From Calothrix membranacea FACHB-236 (lineage in GTDB: Bacteria; Cyanobacteriota; Cyanobacteriia; Cyanobacteriales; Nostocaceae), in NCBI RefSeq assembly GCF_014696315.1, contig NZ_JACJPX010000006.1, positions 115,713-179,712 of the forward strand: a DNA stretch of 64,000 bases. Direction: 5' to 3'. Of the stretch, positions 1 to 8,922 are shown in pieces (position 1 is the first letter of the stretch; each line of letters begins with the position of its first letter). Both the position numbers and the translations under genes were made by a program. The notes beneath the pieces are model-generated. The model ran no database searches. It was given only the letters and a program-made list of their open reading frames with translations, and had not been told where the DNA came from.

Positions 1-289
1 TCAAGGTATATCACCTTTTTTCTTAGAGGAAAATAGCTCAGGCAGGTTATTCAGGAAAAAAGCGATCGCCCTGCTGCAAATTCAATCGATCACGTTCAGC
101 GTTTCGTATAGAGGAAAATATGGGAGCGATCGCCTCCAATCCCCCCAGCACCCATGACCAACCCGTTGATATAACGAAGTGTGTAAGCTCTCACTTAACT
201 GGTATCTTAAATAAAGAACTTGCATTCTTGCAAGAATGCACCTATTTCAGACAGATGTTTTCAACCCAATAAACACAGGGATCGCAGAC
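1..289. other. intergenic, no gene seen
   Basis: This leftmost stretch has no convincing reading frame. It holds GCGATCGC-type sites and AT-rich sequence before the SDR gene. If the nifH interruption proposed below is real, it lies inside the interrupting element. Confidence 0.5.
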
Positions 290-1039
290 ATGACAAAACT
301 AGAGGGGAAAGTCGCAGTTGTTACAGGTGCGTCTAAAGGCATTGGTGCGTCGATTGCTAAACATCTGGCAGCAGAAGGTGCAGCAGTGGTTGTCAATTAC
401 GCCTCTAGCAAACAAGGGGCTGATCACGTAGTGGATGAGATTATTAGCGCTGGTGGAAAGGCGATCGCAGTTCAGGCAAATGTTGCCAAAAAAGCAGAGA
501 TTGAACATCTGTTTACAGAAACTCAGCAAGCATTCGGCAAGGTTGATATTTTGGTTAACAATGCGGGAATTTATGAATTTGCACCACTTGAAGACATCAC
601 AGAAGCGCACTTCCACAAGCAATTCGATATAAATGTCCTGGGATTGATCCTCGCTTCACAGCAAGCTGTAAAGCACTTCGGCTCAGCAGGCGGTAGCATT
701 ATTAATATTAGTTCGATTGTCAGCACCCTGACACCCCCGAATGCCGCAATCTATAACGCTACCAAAGCGGCTGTTGATGCCATCACGAAGTCCTTAGCCA
801 AAGAGTTAGGCCCCCGTCGCATCCGTGTTAACTCCATCAATCCTGGCATGGTGGAAACAGAAGGTACCCACACAGCAGGAATTACCGAAAGCGAAGGTCG
901 CCAACAAATGGAAGCGCAAACGCCACTAGGTCGCATTGGACAGCCACAGGACATCGCCCCTGCCGTTGTCTTCCTTGCTTCCTCTGATTCCGCCTGGATC
1001 ACTGGCGAAACGCTGTACATCACGGGTGGGCTTCGCTAG
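290..1039 (+). CDS. SDR family oxidoreductase (FabG-like)
   Basis: This is a classical short-chain dehydrogenase/reductase of 249 residues, a cytosolic NAD(P)H-dependent enzyme of unknown substrate. The nucleotide-binding motif TGASKGIG is at residues 12-19, NNAG at 90-93, the catalytic Ser at about 141-142 and YNATK (Tyr155, Lys159) follows; the C-terminus ends in the family's ITGG region. An in-frame start exists 18 codons upstream, but the ATG at 290 puts the family start MTKLEGKVAVVTG in place. It lies next to the truncated nifH and points away from it. If nifH is interrupted by an excisable element, this is cargo on that element. The family is clear; a role in fatty-acid synthesis (FabG) is not shown. 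Confidence 0.9.
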   Translation: MTKLEGKVAVVTGASKGIGASIAKHLAAEGAAVVVNYASSKQGADHVVDEIISAGGKAIAVQANVAKKAEIEHLFTETQQAFGKVDILVNNAGIYEFAPLEDITEAHFHKQFDINVLGLILASQQAVKHFGSAGGSIINISSIVSTLTPPNAAIYNATKAAVDAITKSLAKELGPRRIRVNSINPGMVETEGTHTAGITESEGRQQMEAQTPLGRIGQPQDIAPAVVFLASSDSAWITGETLYITGGLR

Positions 1040-1199
1040 CTTTAGATGCAATAATACCAATTCTCCAAAATTCAGCAACAGATACAAACTCAAAAACACT
1101 TGCTAAATATGGCTTTCTTAATTTTGAATTTTGAATTTTGAATTGGTATAACTCAATTCCAACTCTACCTCAATAGGCAAAGATGTAAATTGGGGTAGT
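1040..1199. repeat. AT-rich spacer with short direct repeats
   Basis: The spacer contains the tandem pattern TTTTGAA repeated near 1119-1142 and an inverted pair ATACCAATTC / GAATTGGTAT (about 1053 and 1140). This is a small palindromic intergenic repeat of a type common in Nostocales. It lies just inside the presumed nifH-interrupting element. Confidence 0.4.
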
Positions 1200-1779
<580 letters not shown>

Positions 1780-2136
1780 TTATTTGTTCAAAATAGCGCC
1801 TTTGACATTTGAAACACGAGCCATTGCAGCGCTAATATCATCAGCAGATACTCCGTTTGCAGCCATTGCATCGCTGAGGTGTTTAGCAACTACATCGAAG
1901 TGTTGGGGCTGGATATTCATACCTGTATGGGTTTTGTCCATTGGGCGACCTGCATATTGCTTTGGCCCTTCGAGTAACTGAGCTACGAAAGCAACAAAGT
2001 GACCACGTTGCTTCGCCATATCTGTCTTAGCGAAGAATGTATTCACACTGCTATCTGCTTGGATGCGTTTGTGCAAATCTGCAACAATTTTATCGAGAGT
2101 TGCTTGTCCGCCAATTTTTTCGTACAGTGCGCTCAT
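1780..2136 (-). CDS. glbN: cyanoglobin (group I truncated hemoglobin)
   Basis: The protein has 118 residues, the normal length for cyanobacterial GlbN, and shows the 2-on-2 truncated globin pattern. GG turns start at residue 9, distal His46 lies in KQRGHFVAF, proximal His70 in DKTHTGMN, and the tail VKGAILNK is typical. The ATG at 2136 has an AAAGGAATGAGG ribosome site. It sits between nifU and nifH in the nif operon direction, the position described for Nostoc commune glbN, where the protein is made under nitrogen starvation and is thought to handle oxygen or NO near nitrogenase. Function here is inferred from that synteny. Confidence 0.95.
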   Translation of the reverse strand: MSALYEKIGGQATLDKIVADLHKRIQADSSVNTFFAKTDMAKQRGHFVAFVAQLLEGPKQYAGRPMDKTHTGMNIQPQHFDVVAKHLSDAMAANGVSADDISAAMARVSNVKGAILNK

Positions 2137-2325
2137 ATCCTCATTCCTTTGAAGCGAGTTGGATTATGGAATTCGCAATTAGGCGTTGTATACTTGCCTA
2201 TGTGCTTAGCTGTCTGTTGTAGGTAGGACTGAATTCATTGATGCGAAGCGAATTGTCTTGGTCAAATCCTACTTTCTGTGTCTTAGCTGATGCACAGTAG
2301 GTGTATTTGAGCAGTGCGTAAAGTC

Positions 2326-3243
2326 TTACAGCAATGGCTCGACCGCTTCAACTATCAGGTTCTTGCTGACACGATCCTGCAATCTGGCTTCTATGGCAAT
2401 CTTGAGAGTTGCTGTACTGCTAGAACAGGAACCACACGCTCCTTGAAGCAGAACCTTGACGCGATCTCCATCTACATCGTAAAGTTCAACATCTCCGCCA
2501 TCAGCAATCAGAACTGGTCTGACTTCTTCATCTAACACTTTTTGAATCAGTGCAATTTTCTGCACATTTGTTAGTCCGAGTTGTGATTGTTTACCAGTAG
2601 CAATATCGGTTGCAACTTTCACGCCGTAGTTGTTGATTGCAGGTGTAGCGGCTTCTTGCTGAACTTCTTTAATAATATCATCAATATTCGCTAAACAGGA
2701 ACCGCATCCGCCACCAGCTTTTACATAATTTGTTACTTGTTCTGCATCAGTGAGGTTATTTTCCCGAATCACGCGCCGAATCTTGGATTCGCTGATGCCA
2801 AAGCAGCTACAAATTAGCGCTCCTTCATCATCGTCATCATGAACATCTCGAACAATGCCGCGATAATTATAAATAGCAGCTTCTAGCGCTTCTTGCCCCA
2901 TGACAGAGCAATGCATCTTTGCCTCTGGCAATCCACCCAAGTAATCTGCAATGTCTTTATTGGAGACATTTAAGGCTTCATCCAAGGTTAAACCCTTAAT
3001 CATTTCGGTTAAAGCGCTGGAAGATGCGATCGCACTCGTGCAGCCAAAAGTTTGAAAGCGTGCATCGAGAATCTTATCGCTGGCGACTTCAACTTTCAGG
3101 TGTAGTCTCAAAGCATCACCACAAGCAATGCTACCTACTTCCCCAGTCGCTACCTTTACTCCAGCTTGCTCAGCTTCTTCAATAACTCCCTGATTTTTGG
3201 GATTGTAAAACAATTCTAATACTTTATCTGTGTAGTCCCACAT
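2326..3243 (-). CDS. nifU: Fe-S cluster assembly scaffold NifU
   Basis: This is the scaffold that assembles Fe-S clusters for nitrogenase using sulfur from NifS. The 305 residues have the three NifU parts in order. An IscU-like domain comes first, with Cys41, Cys68 and Cys112. A central 2Fe-2S (BFD-like) domain follows, with C145-x-C147 and C180-x2-C183. The C-terminal Nfu domain has CGSC at 270-273. The start MWDYTDKVLELFYNP at 3243 is the family start; the frame is open 26 codons further upstream, but that part is intergenic repeat. It lies downstream of nifS in the same operon, separated by a repeat block. Confidence 0.96.
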   Translation of the reverse strand: MWDYTDKVLELFYNPKNQGVIEEAEQAGVKVATGEVGSIACGDALRLHLKVEVASDKILDARFQTFGCTSAIASSSALTEMIKGLTLDEALNVSNKDIADYLGGLPEAKMHCSVMGQEALEAAIYNYRGIVRDVHDDDDEGALICSCFGISESKIRRVIRENNLTDAEQVTNYVKAGGGCGSCLANIDDIIKEVQQEAATPAINNYGVKVATDIATGKQSQLGLTNVQKIALIQKVLDEEVRPVLIADGGDVELYDVDGDRVKVLLQGACGSCSSSTATLKIAIEARLQDRVSKNLIVEAVEPLL

Positions 3244-3261
3244 AGCCGATTTTAGATTTGC

Positions 3262-3386
3262 GAATTTGGATTGGGTATTGGGTATTGGGGAATGGGTAAT
3301 CGGGGATTGGGCATGGGGCATTGGGCATTGGGCATTGGGAAAATCTTCCTAGTCCCCAGTCCCTAATCCCTAGTCCCTTATCCCTA
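3262..3386. repeat. heptanucleotide-type repeats between nifS and nifU
   Basis: Degenerate runs of GGGTATT and GGGCATT units are followed by AGTCCCTA / AATCCCTA units, typical short tandem repeats of Nostocales. They fill the nifS-nifU spacer and run to the nifS stop codon. Confidence 0.75.
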
Positions 3387-4592
3387 ACGATGAGCCAGTG
3401 TTTGTTCCTGCGCTTGCAGCCAACCCGCTTCATCATTTTTGAAGGGTGAAAGGGCGCGCAAACGTTCGACAATTTCTGGCATAACCGCAATTACTTGATC
3501 GATTTCGGCTTCTGTGGTGTAGCGACAGAGGCTAAAGCGGATGGAACCATGCAAAGTGGTGTAGGGTAAGCCCATAGCCCGCAATACGTGGGAAGGTTCC
3601 AAAGAGCCAGAAGTACAAGCTGAACCGGATGAGGCACAGATACCGTATTTGTTGAGCAGTAGCAGAATGGCTTCTCCTTCAATATATTTGAAGCCGATGT
3701 TAGTTGTGTTAGGCAATCTCTGCGTTGTATCGCCGTTAACTTCACAATCAGGAATTTTGGCGAGTAAAGTTTGTTCTAGGCGATCGCGCAGCCTTCTTTC
3801 TCTTTTTGTCGCCTCTTCTAAATGTAACATTTCCAGTTCAGCAGCTTTGCCCAGAGCAATAATCCCTGGAACGTTCTCTGTTCCCGCACGCCGTCCCCGT
3901 TCTTGGTGTCCACCAAGTAAGAAGGGACGGAATCTCACGCCGCGCCGCACATACAAAGCGCCAATACCTTTAGGAGCGTGAATTTTGTGACCGGATAGGG
4001 TAAGCATATCTACGGTGCTTTTTTTCATATTCAGAGGGATTTTCCCTACTGCTTGCACCGCATCGACGTGGAATAAAGCACCATGCTCTTTCGCTCGCAA
4101 TCCAATCTGCTCGATTGGGAAAACCACGCCAGTTTCGTTGTTGGCATACATAATTGTCACCAAGGCGGTGTTACCTGTCAGGGAAGCTTCTAGCTCATTG
4201 AGATCCAATTGTCCCTGACGATTTACCGAAAGATAAGTAACACTATAACCTTGAGTTTCTAATTGTTTGCAGACATTCAGTACTGCTGGGTGTTCAACTT
4301 GAGTAGTAATAATGTGTCGTTTGTCAGGTTGTGCCAACAGTGCAGCGCGAATAGCTGCATTATCACCTTCAGTACCGCAACTAGTGTAAACAATTTCCGA
4401 CTCATCTGCTCCCAGAAGGGCTGCAAGTTGCTCTCTTGCTATTTTCACTGCTTTGGCAAGTTGTCCGCCAAAGGTGTGCATACTAGAGGGATTGCCGTAA
4501 TATTCCGTTAAGTAGGGCAACATCTCCTCTACAACTTCTGGGTCTACCTTCGTGGTGGCATTATTATCGAGATAGATGCAGTTGTTTTGCAT
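3384..4592 (-). CDS. nifS: cysteine desulfurase NifS
   Basis: This PLP enzyme releases sulfur from L-cysteine for nitrogenase Fe-S clusters. The 402 residues match the NifS length. YLDNNATT is at the N-terminus, the PLP lysine lies in SGHKIHAPKG (about residue 200) and the catalytic cysteine in SSGSACTSGS (about 325). ATG at 4592 is the first start. It lies between fdxN and nifU in the minus-strand operon. The class I NifS/IscS motif and the context make nifS more likely than iscS. Confidence 0.96.
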   Translation of the reverse strand: MQNNCIYLDNNATTKVDPEVVEEMLPYLTEYYGNPSSMHTFGGQLAKAVKIAREQLAALLGADESEIVYTSCGTEGDNAAIRAALLAQPDKRHIITTQVEHPAVLNVCKQLETQGYSVTYLSVNRQGQLDLNELEASLTGNTALVTIMYANNETGVVFPIEQIGLRAKEHGALFHVDAVQAVGKIPLNMKKSTVDMLTLSGHKIHAPKGIGALYVRRGVRFRPFLLGGHQERGRRAGTENVPGIIALGKAAELEMLHLEEATKRERRLRDRLEQTLLAKIPDCEVNGDTTQRLPNTTNIGFKYIEGEAILLLLNKYGICASSGSACTSGSLEPSHVLRAMGLPYTTLHGSIRFSLCRYTTEAEIDQVIAVMPEIVERLRALSPFKNDEAGWLQAQEQTLAHR

Positions 4593-4599
4593 TGGTTTT

Positions 4600-4656
4600 A
4601 AATTTAGGAATTATGAATTATCAAGGATGAAGGGTAAAGGGTGAAGGGTGATTACT
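4600..4656. repeat. short repeats in fdxN-nifS spacer
   Basis: Units of AAGGATGAAGGGTAAAGGGTGAAGGG occur here in variants, followed by TCCTTCATACTTCAT, an intergenic repeat type also seen at about 1679-1745 and 32350-32480. Confidence 0.4.
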
Positions 4657-5007
4657 TTATCCTTCATACTTCATCTGAGGTTGACGCTTTTGCAACTGCT
4701 CAGAGAATTTCTGAGAATAACAGTTAAACCAACGTTCCCAATAATCTTCTTTATTAGTTAACTTCGCTAAAACGCGGTTGTAATTGGCAAACCACCCTTC
4801 CCAATAATCTGTAGGTTGTTTAACGCAACCATCACAAGTGGGGCAACCGGCTTTACATTGAGGTACTGTATGAATACTATCGACGCAGTTTGTGCAAAGT
4901 TCGGGGTCTATCCAGCGATTACCATCAACTATTTTGATTGCACCAGTAGGGCATACAGACAGACACAAATCACAGGAAATGCATTGGCCAGTAATTTTGT
5001 AAGCCAT
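4657..5007 (-). CDS. fdxN: nif-associated 4Fe-4S ferredoxin FdxN
   Basis: A 116-residue bacterial-type ferredoxin with two cluster-binding segments: CISCDLCLSVCP (C-x2-C-x2-C-x3-CP) near residue 9, and CTNCVDS...QCKAGCPTC, the spaced second motif typical of nif ferredoxins. The C-terminal part is rich in Trp and Tyr. ATG at 5007 has an AAGGAG site. In the nif pathway it is thought to donate electrons for NifB-dependent cofactor synthesis. The gene is uninterrupted, so no fdxN excision element is present here. Confidence 0.95.
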   Translation of the reverse strand: MAYKITGQCISCDLCLSVCPTGAIKIVDGNRWIDPELCTNCVDSIHTVPQCKAGCPTCDGCVKQPTDYWEGWFANYNRVLAKLTNKEDYWERWFNCYSQKFSEQLQKRQPQMKYEG

Positions 5008-5014
5008 GACTAAG

Positions 5015-5133
5015 CTCCTTTTGGGGATTGGGCATTGGGGATTGGGTACTGGGTACTGGGCATTGAATACTGGGGGTTGGGTACTGGGTAAACTCTTCCC
5101 AGTCCCTAGTCCCTAATCCTTAGTCCCCAGTCT
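5015..5133. repeat. heptanucleotide-type repeats between nifB and fdxN
   Basis: GGGGATTGGGCATTGGG, GGGTACT and AGTCCCTA units are repeated in degenerate form across the nifB-fdxN spacer, up to the nifB stop codon. It is the same repeat class as in the nifS-nifU spacer. Confidence 0.75.
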
Positions 5134-6582
5134 TTATTTCCCTAACCCCTCGACATATTGCTCGTAATATTCCAAAGCAACTTTCTCGATTACGTCGTAA
5201 GCTTCAACAGTCTGTATGCCAGCTTTGTGCAATTCTTCTTTGGGACAGTTCCCAATCTTGGAGACCAAAACCGCTTTGCAATCTGCGATCGCTTTAATAA
5301 TGTAGTCTAGAGTGGCTTCTTCTCCAAATCCACCTTGACAATAGTGGTCAATTTTACGATGACTGATAAAGCGTACTTCACTACCATCCACTTCGTAAAT
5401 CTGGAATTCCTTCGCATGACCGAAGTGTTGGTTAACTAATCCACTACCTTTGGTTGCAACTGCAACTAAGATTTTAGGTTTGTTAGCAAAATTTTTGCCA
5501 GCTAGCGCCTTTTCTTTGGCTGCTTTAATTTCTTGTTTAAATTTCTCAATACCCTCGTGAACTTCTTGGCGTTGTTCTAGGTTATACTCCGGAGCCATTT
5601 CTAGGAATTTATCTTTGGTAAATTCTTGGCTGCGGTCTTCTCCTAATAATCCTACAGCATCGGCTCGGCATTGACGACAGTGACGCATCATTTTCATGTT
5701 GCCGGCACAGTTGTCTTGAACTTCTTTGAGTTCTTTGGTGGTAGGGCCACGCTGACCGGTTAAACCGAAGTGTGTGCCGTGTTCTGGCGCAGAAATCAAC
5801 GGCATGATGTTGTGGAGGAATGCGCCGTTTTCACGAATGAATTTATTTACTTCTACCAAGTGCTGGTCATTGATTCCCGGAATCATTACCGAGTTGACTT
5901 TGCACAAGATATCGGCTTCTTTGAGGGCTTGCAATCCTTCCATCTGCTTTTCTAGCAGAATTCTAGCTCCCTCAACACCTTTATAACGCTTACGCTTGTA
6001 GTGAACCCAAGAATAAATCTGTGCGCCGATTTCTGGGTCAATAGTGTTCAGGGTAATAGTAACGTGATCTATATTGAGTTGTTTAATGCGATCGACATAT
6101 TCGGTCAGCATCAAACCATTGGTTGATAAGCACAACTTAATATCGGGTGCTTTATCTGCAATTAACTCAAAGGTGCGGAAAGTTTTTTCTGGATTCGCCA
6201 ACGGATCACCAGGGCCAGCAATTCCCAAGACTGTCATTTGGGGAATCTTACCTGCAATCACCAATACTTTGTGGGCTGCTTCTTCTGGGGTGAGTAACTC
6301 GCTAACTACACCAGGACGGCTTTCGTTAGCACAGTCATATTTTCGGTTGCAATAGTTGCATTGAATGTTACAGGCGGGTGCAACTGCAACGTGCATTCTT
6401 GCGTAGTGGTGGTGTGCGTCTTCGCTATAGCAGGGATGCTTGGCAATACGTTCCTTGAGCTTTTCGTCCATTTCCACGGTGGCGTTGCTTTTGCTGTCGC
6501 ATCCGCAACCACCTGATTTGGCTTGGGTAGTGGTAGGTTCCTGATTGGAGGAGGTGAGGAGTCCTGTAGACGGTGGTGTCAT
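5134..6582 (-). CDS. nifB: nitrogenase cofactor biosynthesis protein NifB
   Basis: A radical SAM enzyme that fuses two 4Fe-4S clusters with carbide and sulfide to make NifB-co, the FeMo-cofactor core. The 482 residues carry the SAM-cluster motif C71-x3-C75-x2-C78 and an N-terminal CGC segment. The C-terminal NifX/NafY-like domain (from about residue 380) contains [18 protein letters not shown]. The start is ATG 6582 ([12 protein letters not shown], the cyanobacterial form); a TTG four codons upstream is less likely. It is the first gene of the minus-strand nif operon and is preceded by a long leader and a promoter module also found at nifP. Confidence 0.97.
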   Translation of the reverse strand: MTPPSTGLLTSSNQEPTTTQAKSGGCGCDSKSNATVEMDEKLKERIAKHPCYSEDAHHHYARMHVAVAPACNIQCNYCNRKYDCANESRPGVVSELLTPEEAAHKVLVIAGKIPQMTVLGIAGPGDPLANPEKTFRTFELIADKAPDIKLCLSTNGLMLTEYVDRIKQLNIDHVTITLNTIDPEIGAQIYSWVHYKRKRYKGVEGARILLEKQMEGLQALKEADILCKVNSVMIPGINDQHLVEVNKFIRENGAFLHNIMPLISAPEHGTHFGLTGQRGPTTKELKEVQDNCAGNMKMMRHCRQCRADAVGLLGEDRSQEFTKDKFLEMAPEYNLEQRQEVHEGIEKFKQEIKAAKEKALAGKNFANKPKILVAVATKGSGLVNQHFGHAKEFQIYEVDGSEVRFISHRKIDHYCQGGFGEEATLDYIIKAIADCKAVLVSKIGNCPKEELHKAGIQTVEAYDVIEKVALEYYEQYVEGLGK

Positions 6583-7541
6583 TGAATTTCGCAAGGGTCG
6601 GTGGACTGGCTGCCACTGTGAGAGATGCCGTTGCTACTCTTTATGCCTAGGAATTGAAATCGCGGCTTCTACTCATTACTCGCAAGAATTTACTCTTTTG
6701 CGAAGTGATGCTGATGAGAACATCAAATATTTAGAGTAGGGCAGGCTTACAATCCTTGATTTTCGGCTGGTGTGTCAACGTTTGGGTCGTGGGTAGAATT
6801 TGTGCAGCCGCGACTTCCATTCACAGAGGCATGGTGCTATCTCATCCCTCCACTCACTTTTCGCTTTTGTTTAGAAGCGTTAAGTGATTGGCGATATATG
6901 ATTTATAGCAGCCATTTTTCATGACTGCTGGCTTGTAACTAGGATAGAATTTATTGGATTTATTAAGTTTGTACTCAAATTTTTTCAGCCTGATTTTTCA
7001 GGCGTTACAAGAATTAAAAATTTTTTTTTCGGGTAGAGGTTCTAGTCTTTTTAGATTGGGGTACAAGTATTTATAGAGTGGGGTACAGGATTTCTTTGTA
7101 CTCAGGCAAAACCCTTCACCCACAAGGGTTAGAACTTGATTTTAGATTGTTTTCAGACATTTATGTCTGTACTCAACCATCTCCCGAACCTCGCCCAAAG
7201 CCAGTAGTGATAGGGGATTGAGGGGGGAAAAACTGGAGTAGTCTACGTCGTTCTACTCCAGATACGTGCGAAATTCAATTCTGTATCCAACATATCATTT
7301 TTTTTTTAGTAAAAATGTAATTCATATTGTTTTAATCTTTCATTAAAAATAATATGCAATAACGTCAATAATCCTTGCTATATAAAGCTTATATAACGGT
7401 CTATGTATCTACATTAATGCATATAATTGTCAAAAACTTAATTTTTTATCCTAAATTTTTCTTTTTCTAAAGAAGTTAAAATAAGCATTTTTACTCGGTT
7501 GGTAATGGGTAATTGGTAATTGGTAATGGGAATTTCTCCCC
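6583..7541 (-). promoter_or_regulatory. nifB promoter and long leader
   Basis: Nearly 1 kb has no gene I can support. About 370-600 bp upstream of nifB is the block shared with nifP (6951-7177). Between that block and the nifB start lies a leader of about 370 bp with no clear open frame. Beyond 7180 the sequence is AT-rich and ends in GGTAATTGG-type repeats (7498-7572). Confidence 0.6.
6951..7177 (-). promoter_or_regulatory. nifB promoter module shared with nifP
   Basis: Read on the minus strand the order is: GTTGAGTACA (7177-7168), AAGGGTTTTG (7116-7107), GAGTACAAA (7103-7095), GTACCCC (7086-7080), ATACTTGTACCCC running into AATCTAAAAAG (7070-7047), ACCTCTACCC (7040-7031), GAGTACAAA (6976-6968) and CTTAATAAATCCAATAA (6967-6951). 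The same elements in the same order and with close spacing lie upstream of nifP. They are probably binding sites for a shared nif activator, CnfR/PatB being the likely candidate, with transcription starting near the proximal AATCCAATAA block. The conservation is visible; the protein that binds is inferred. Confidence 0.7.
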
Positions 7542-7572
7542 TTGTTTCCCCTCCTCCCCAATCACCAATCCC
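7498..7572. repeat. GGTAATTGG / CCCCAATC-type repeats
   Basis: Repeated GGTAATGGGTAATTGG units are followed by CTCCCC and CCAATCC units, the common intergenic short repeat of this genome, just before the quinone oxidoreductase gene. Confidence 0.6.
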
Positions 7573-7619
7573 CACTACACTGTATTCATAGGCAAAAACA
7601 GGGTAGCAGGAGGAATAGG

Positions 7620-8564
7620 ATGAAAGCTGTTGTTATCCGCCGCTATGGGTCTGCTGAGGTGTTGCAATATGAGGATGTGGAGCAACCGACGATTAAGCCT
7701 GACCAATTACTCGTGAAGATTCATGGTAGTTGTGTTAATCCCGTTGATTGGAAAATTCGCCAGGGAATGTTGCGATCGCTCATTTGGAAAAAATTCCCGA
7801 TGATTTTGGGTTTTGATTTAGCTGGGGAAGTTGTAGAGGTTGGCTCTGCGGTTAAAGGTTTTCAGCCTGGAGATGCTATCTATGGGAGTACGGCTTTACC
7901 TGGAGGCGCTTATGCAGAGTTTGCGGCTGTCTCTGCAAATTTAGTGGCTCCCAAACCGACGAACTTGAGCTATGAACAAGCAGGTGTTGTCCCATTAGCT
8001 GCGCTCACAGCTTTGCAAGCGCTGCGAGACCAGGGTAATATTCAGCCTGGGCAAAGTGTGTTGATTAATGGCGCTGCTGGTGGTGTGGGGATTTTTGCAG
8101 TGCAAATCGCCAAGGCTTTTGGTACTGAGGTAACGGGGGTTTGCAGTACTAAAAATTTGGATGTGGTGAAATCTTTGGGAGCAGATAGGGTAATTGACTA
8201 TACACAACAGGACTTTACCCAAGACACAAGCTCCTATGACATTATTTTCGATGTTGTCGGTAAGCGATCGCCTGCTGAATGCAAACGAGTCCTCAAACCC
8301 AATGGTGTGTATATCACCACCCTACCCAGTGCTGAAAGTTTTGTGCAGAGTATTTTAACGACCTTCTTACCTGGTAAAAAGGTTAAATTTATCATAGAAA
8401 AACCCAATACTAAAGACTTACTTTATCTAAAAGATTTGATTGAAGCGGGTAAAATTTATGTTGTGATTCACCGCACATATCCCTTACAAGAATTAGCAGC
8501 GGCGCATACAGAAAGTGAAACAGAACGTGCTGTGGGGAAAATAGCTATTACAGTTACTCTTTGA
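7620..8564 (+). CDS. NADP-dependent quinone/zinc-less MDR oxidoreductase
   Basis: A 314-residue medium-chain dehydrogenase/reductase of the zeta-crystallin (QOR) type. The GroES-like domain opens with MKAVVIRRYGSAEVL, and the Rossmann motif NGAAGGVGIFAVQ is at about residues 146-158. The zinc-ligand cysteines of alcohol dehydrogenases are absent, which supports quinone or enone reductase activity. The ATG at 7620 follows a strong AGGAGG; an upstream in-frame extension of 26 codons is repeat-derived and unlikely to be translated. It stands alone between nifB and the NACHT genes. The substrate cannot be named. Confidence 0.9.
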   Translation: MKAVVIRRYGSAEVLQYEDVEQPTIKPDQLLVKIHGSCVNPVDWKIRQGMLRSLIWKKFPMILGFDLAGEVVEVGSAVKGFQPGDAIYGSTALPGGAYAEFAAVSANLVAPKPTNLSYEQAGVVPLAALTALQALRDQGNIQPGQSVLINGAAGGVGIFAVQIAKAFGTEVTGVCSTKNLDVVKSLGADRVIDYTQQDFTQDTSSYDIIFDVVGKRSPAECKRVLKPNGVYITTLPSAESFVQSILTTFLPGKKVKFIIEKPNTKDLLYLKDLIEAGKIYVVIHRTYPLQELAAAHTESETERAVGKIAITVTL

Positions 8565-8922
8565 GCCAGATTTACTAATTTGATACATATGATACATATC
8601 TATTCTGTGCGAGTCATCAAGAGTTCAAAGCCTAATTTTGTTAACTCACATTACAAATAAACGTAGAAGATTTAAAATTTTTACACCATTTCCAGAAAAT
8701 TTTGATAGAATTCACTCTTCCATATCTTTCAACTTAGTTAACTAAATGTATTATTTTTTAAGTCAAGCGGTATTTAACCCCCGCATACTGATACCCCACA
8801 CCACAGATTAATCAAGCATTTTGTGAGTTTTTGATGATATTTCTGCAATGAAGTGGAAAATTGCTATATTAAACCAATATAGTGTATATACTTATAAACA
8901 CATATCAAAGGATACTAAGTTT
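8565..8922. other. AT-rich intergenic region before NACHT gene 1
   Basis: No gene is visible. The last 42 bp start with AGTGTATATACT, which also occurs 43 bp upstream of the second NACHT gene (15843). The duplication that made the two genes therefore seems to include their promoter-proximal sequence. Confidence 0.4.

Noticed and set aside
4657..5007. Possible fdxN-interrupting element, as in Anabaena
   Set aside because: fdxN is complete with both cysteine motifs and normal length, so no interruption here.
7542..7619. N-terminal extension of the quinone oxidoreductase
   Set aside because: It comes from intergenic repeat DNA; the ATG at 7620 has a strong AGGAGG site and gives the family start.
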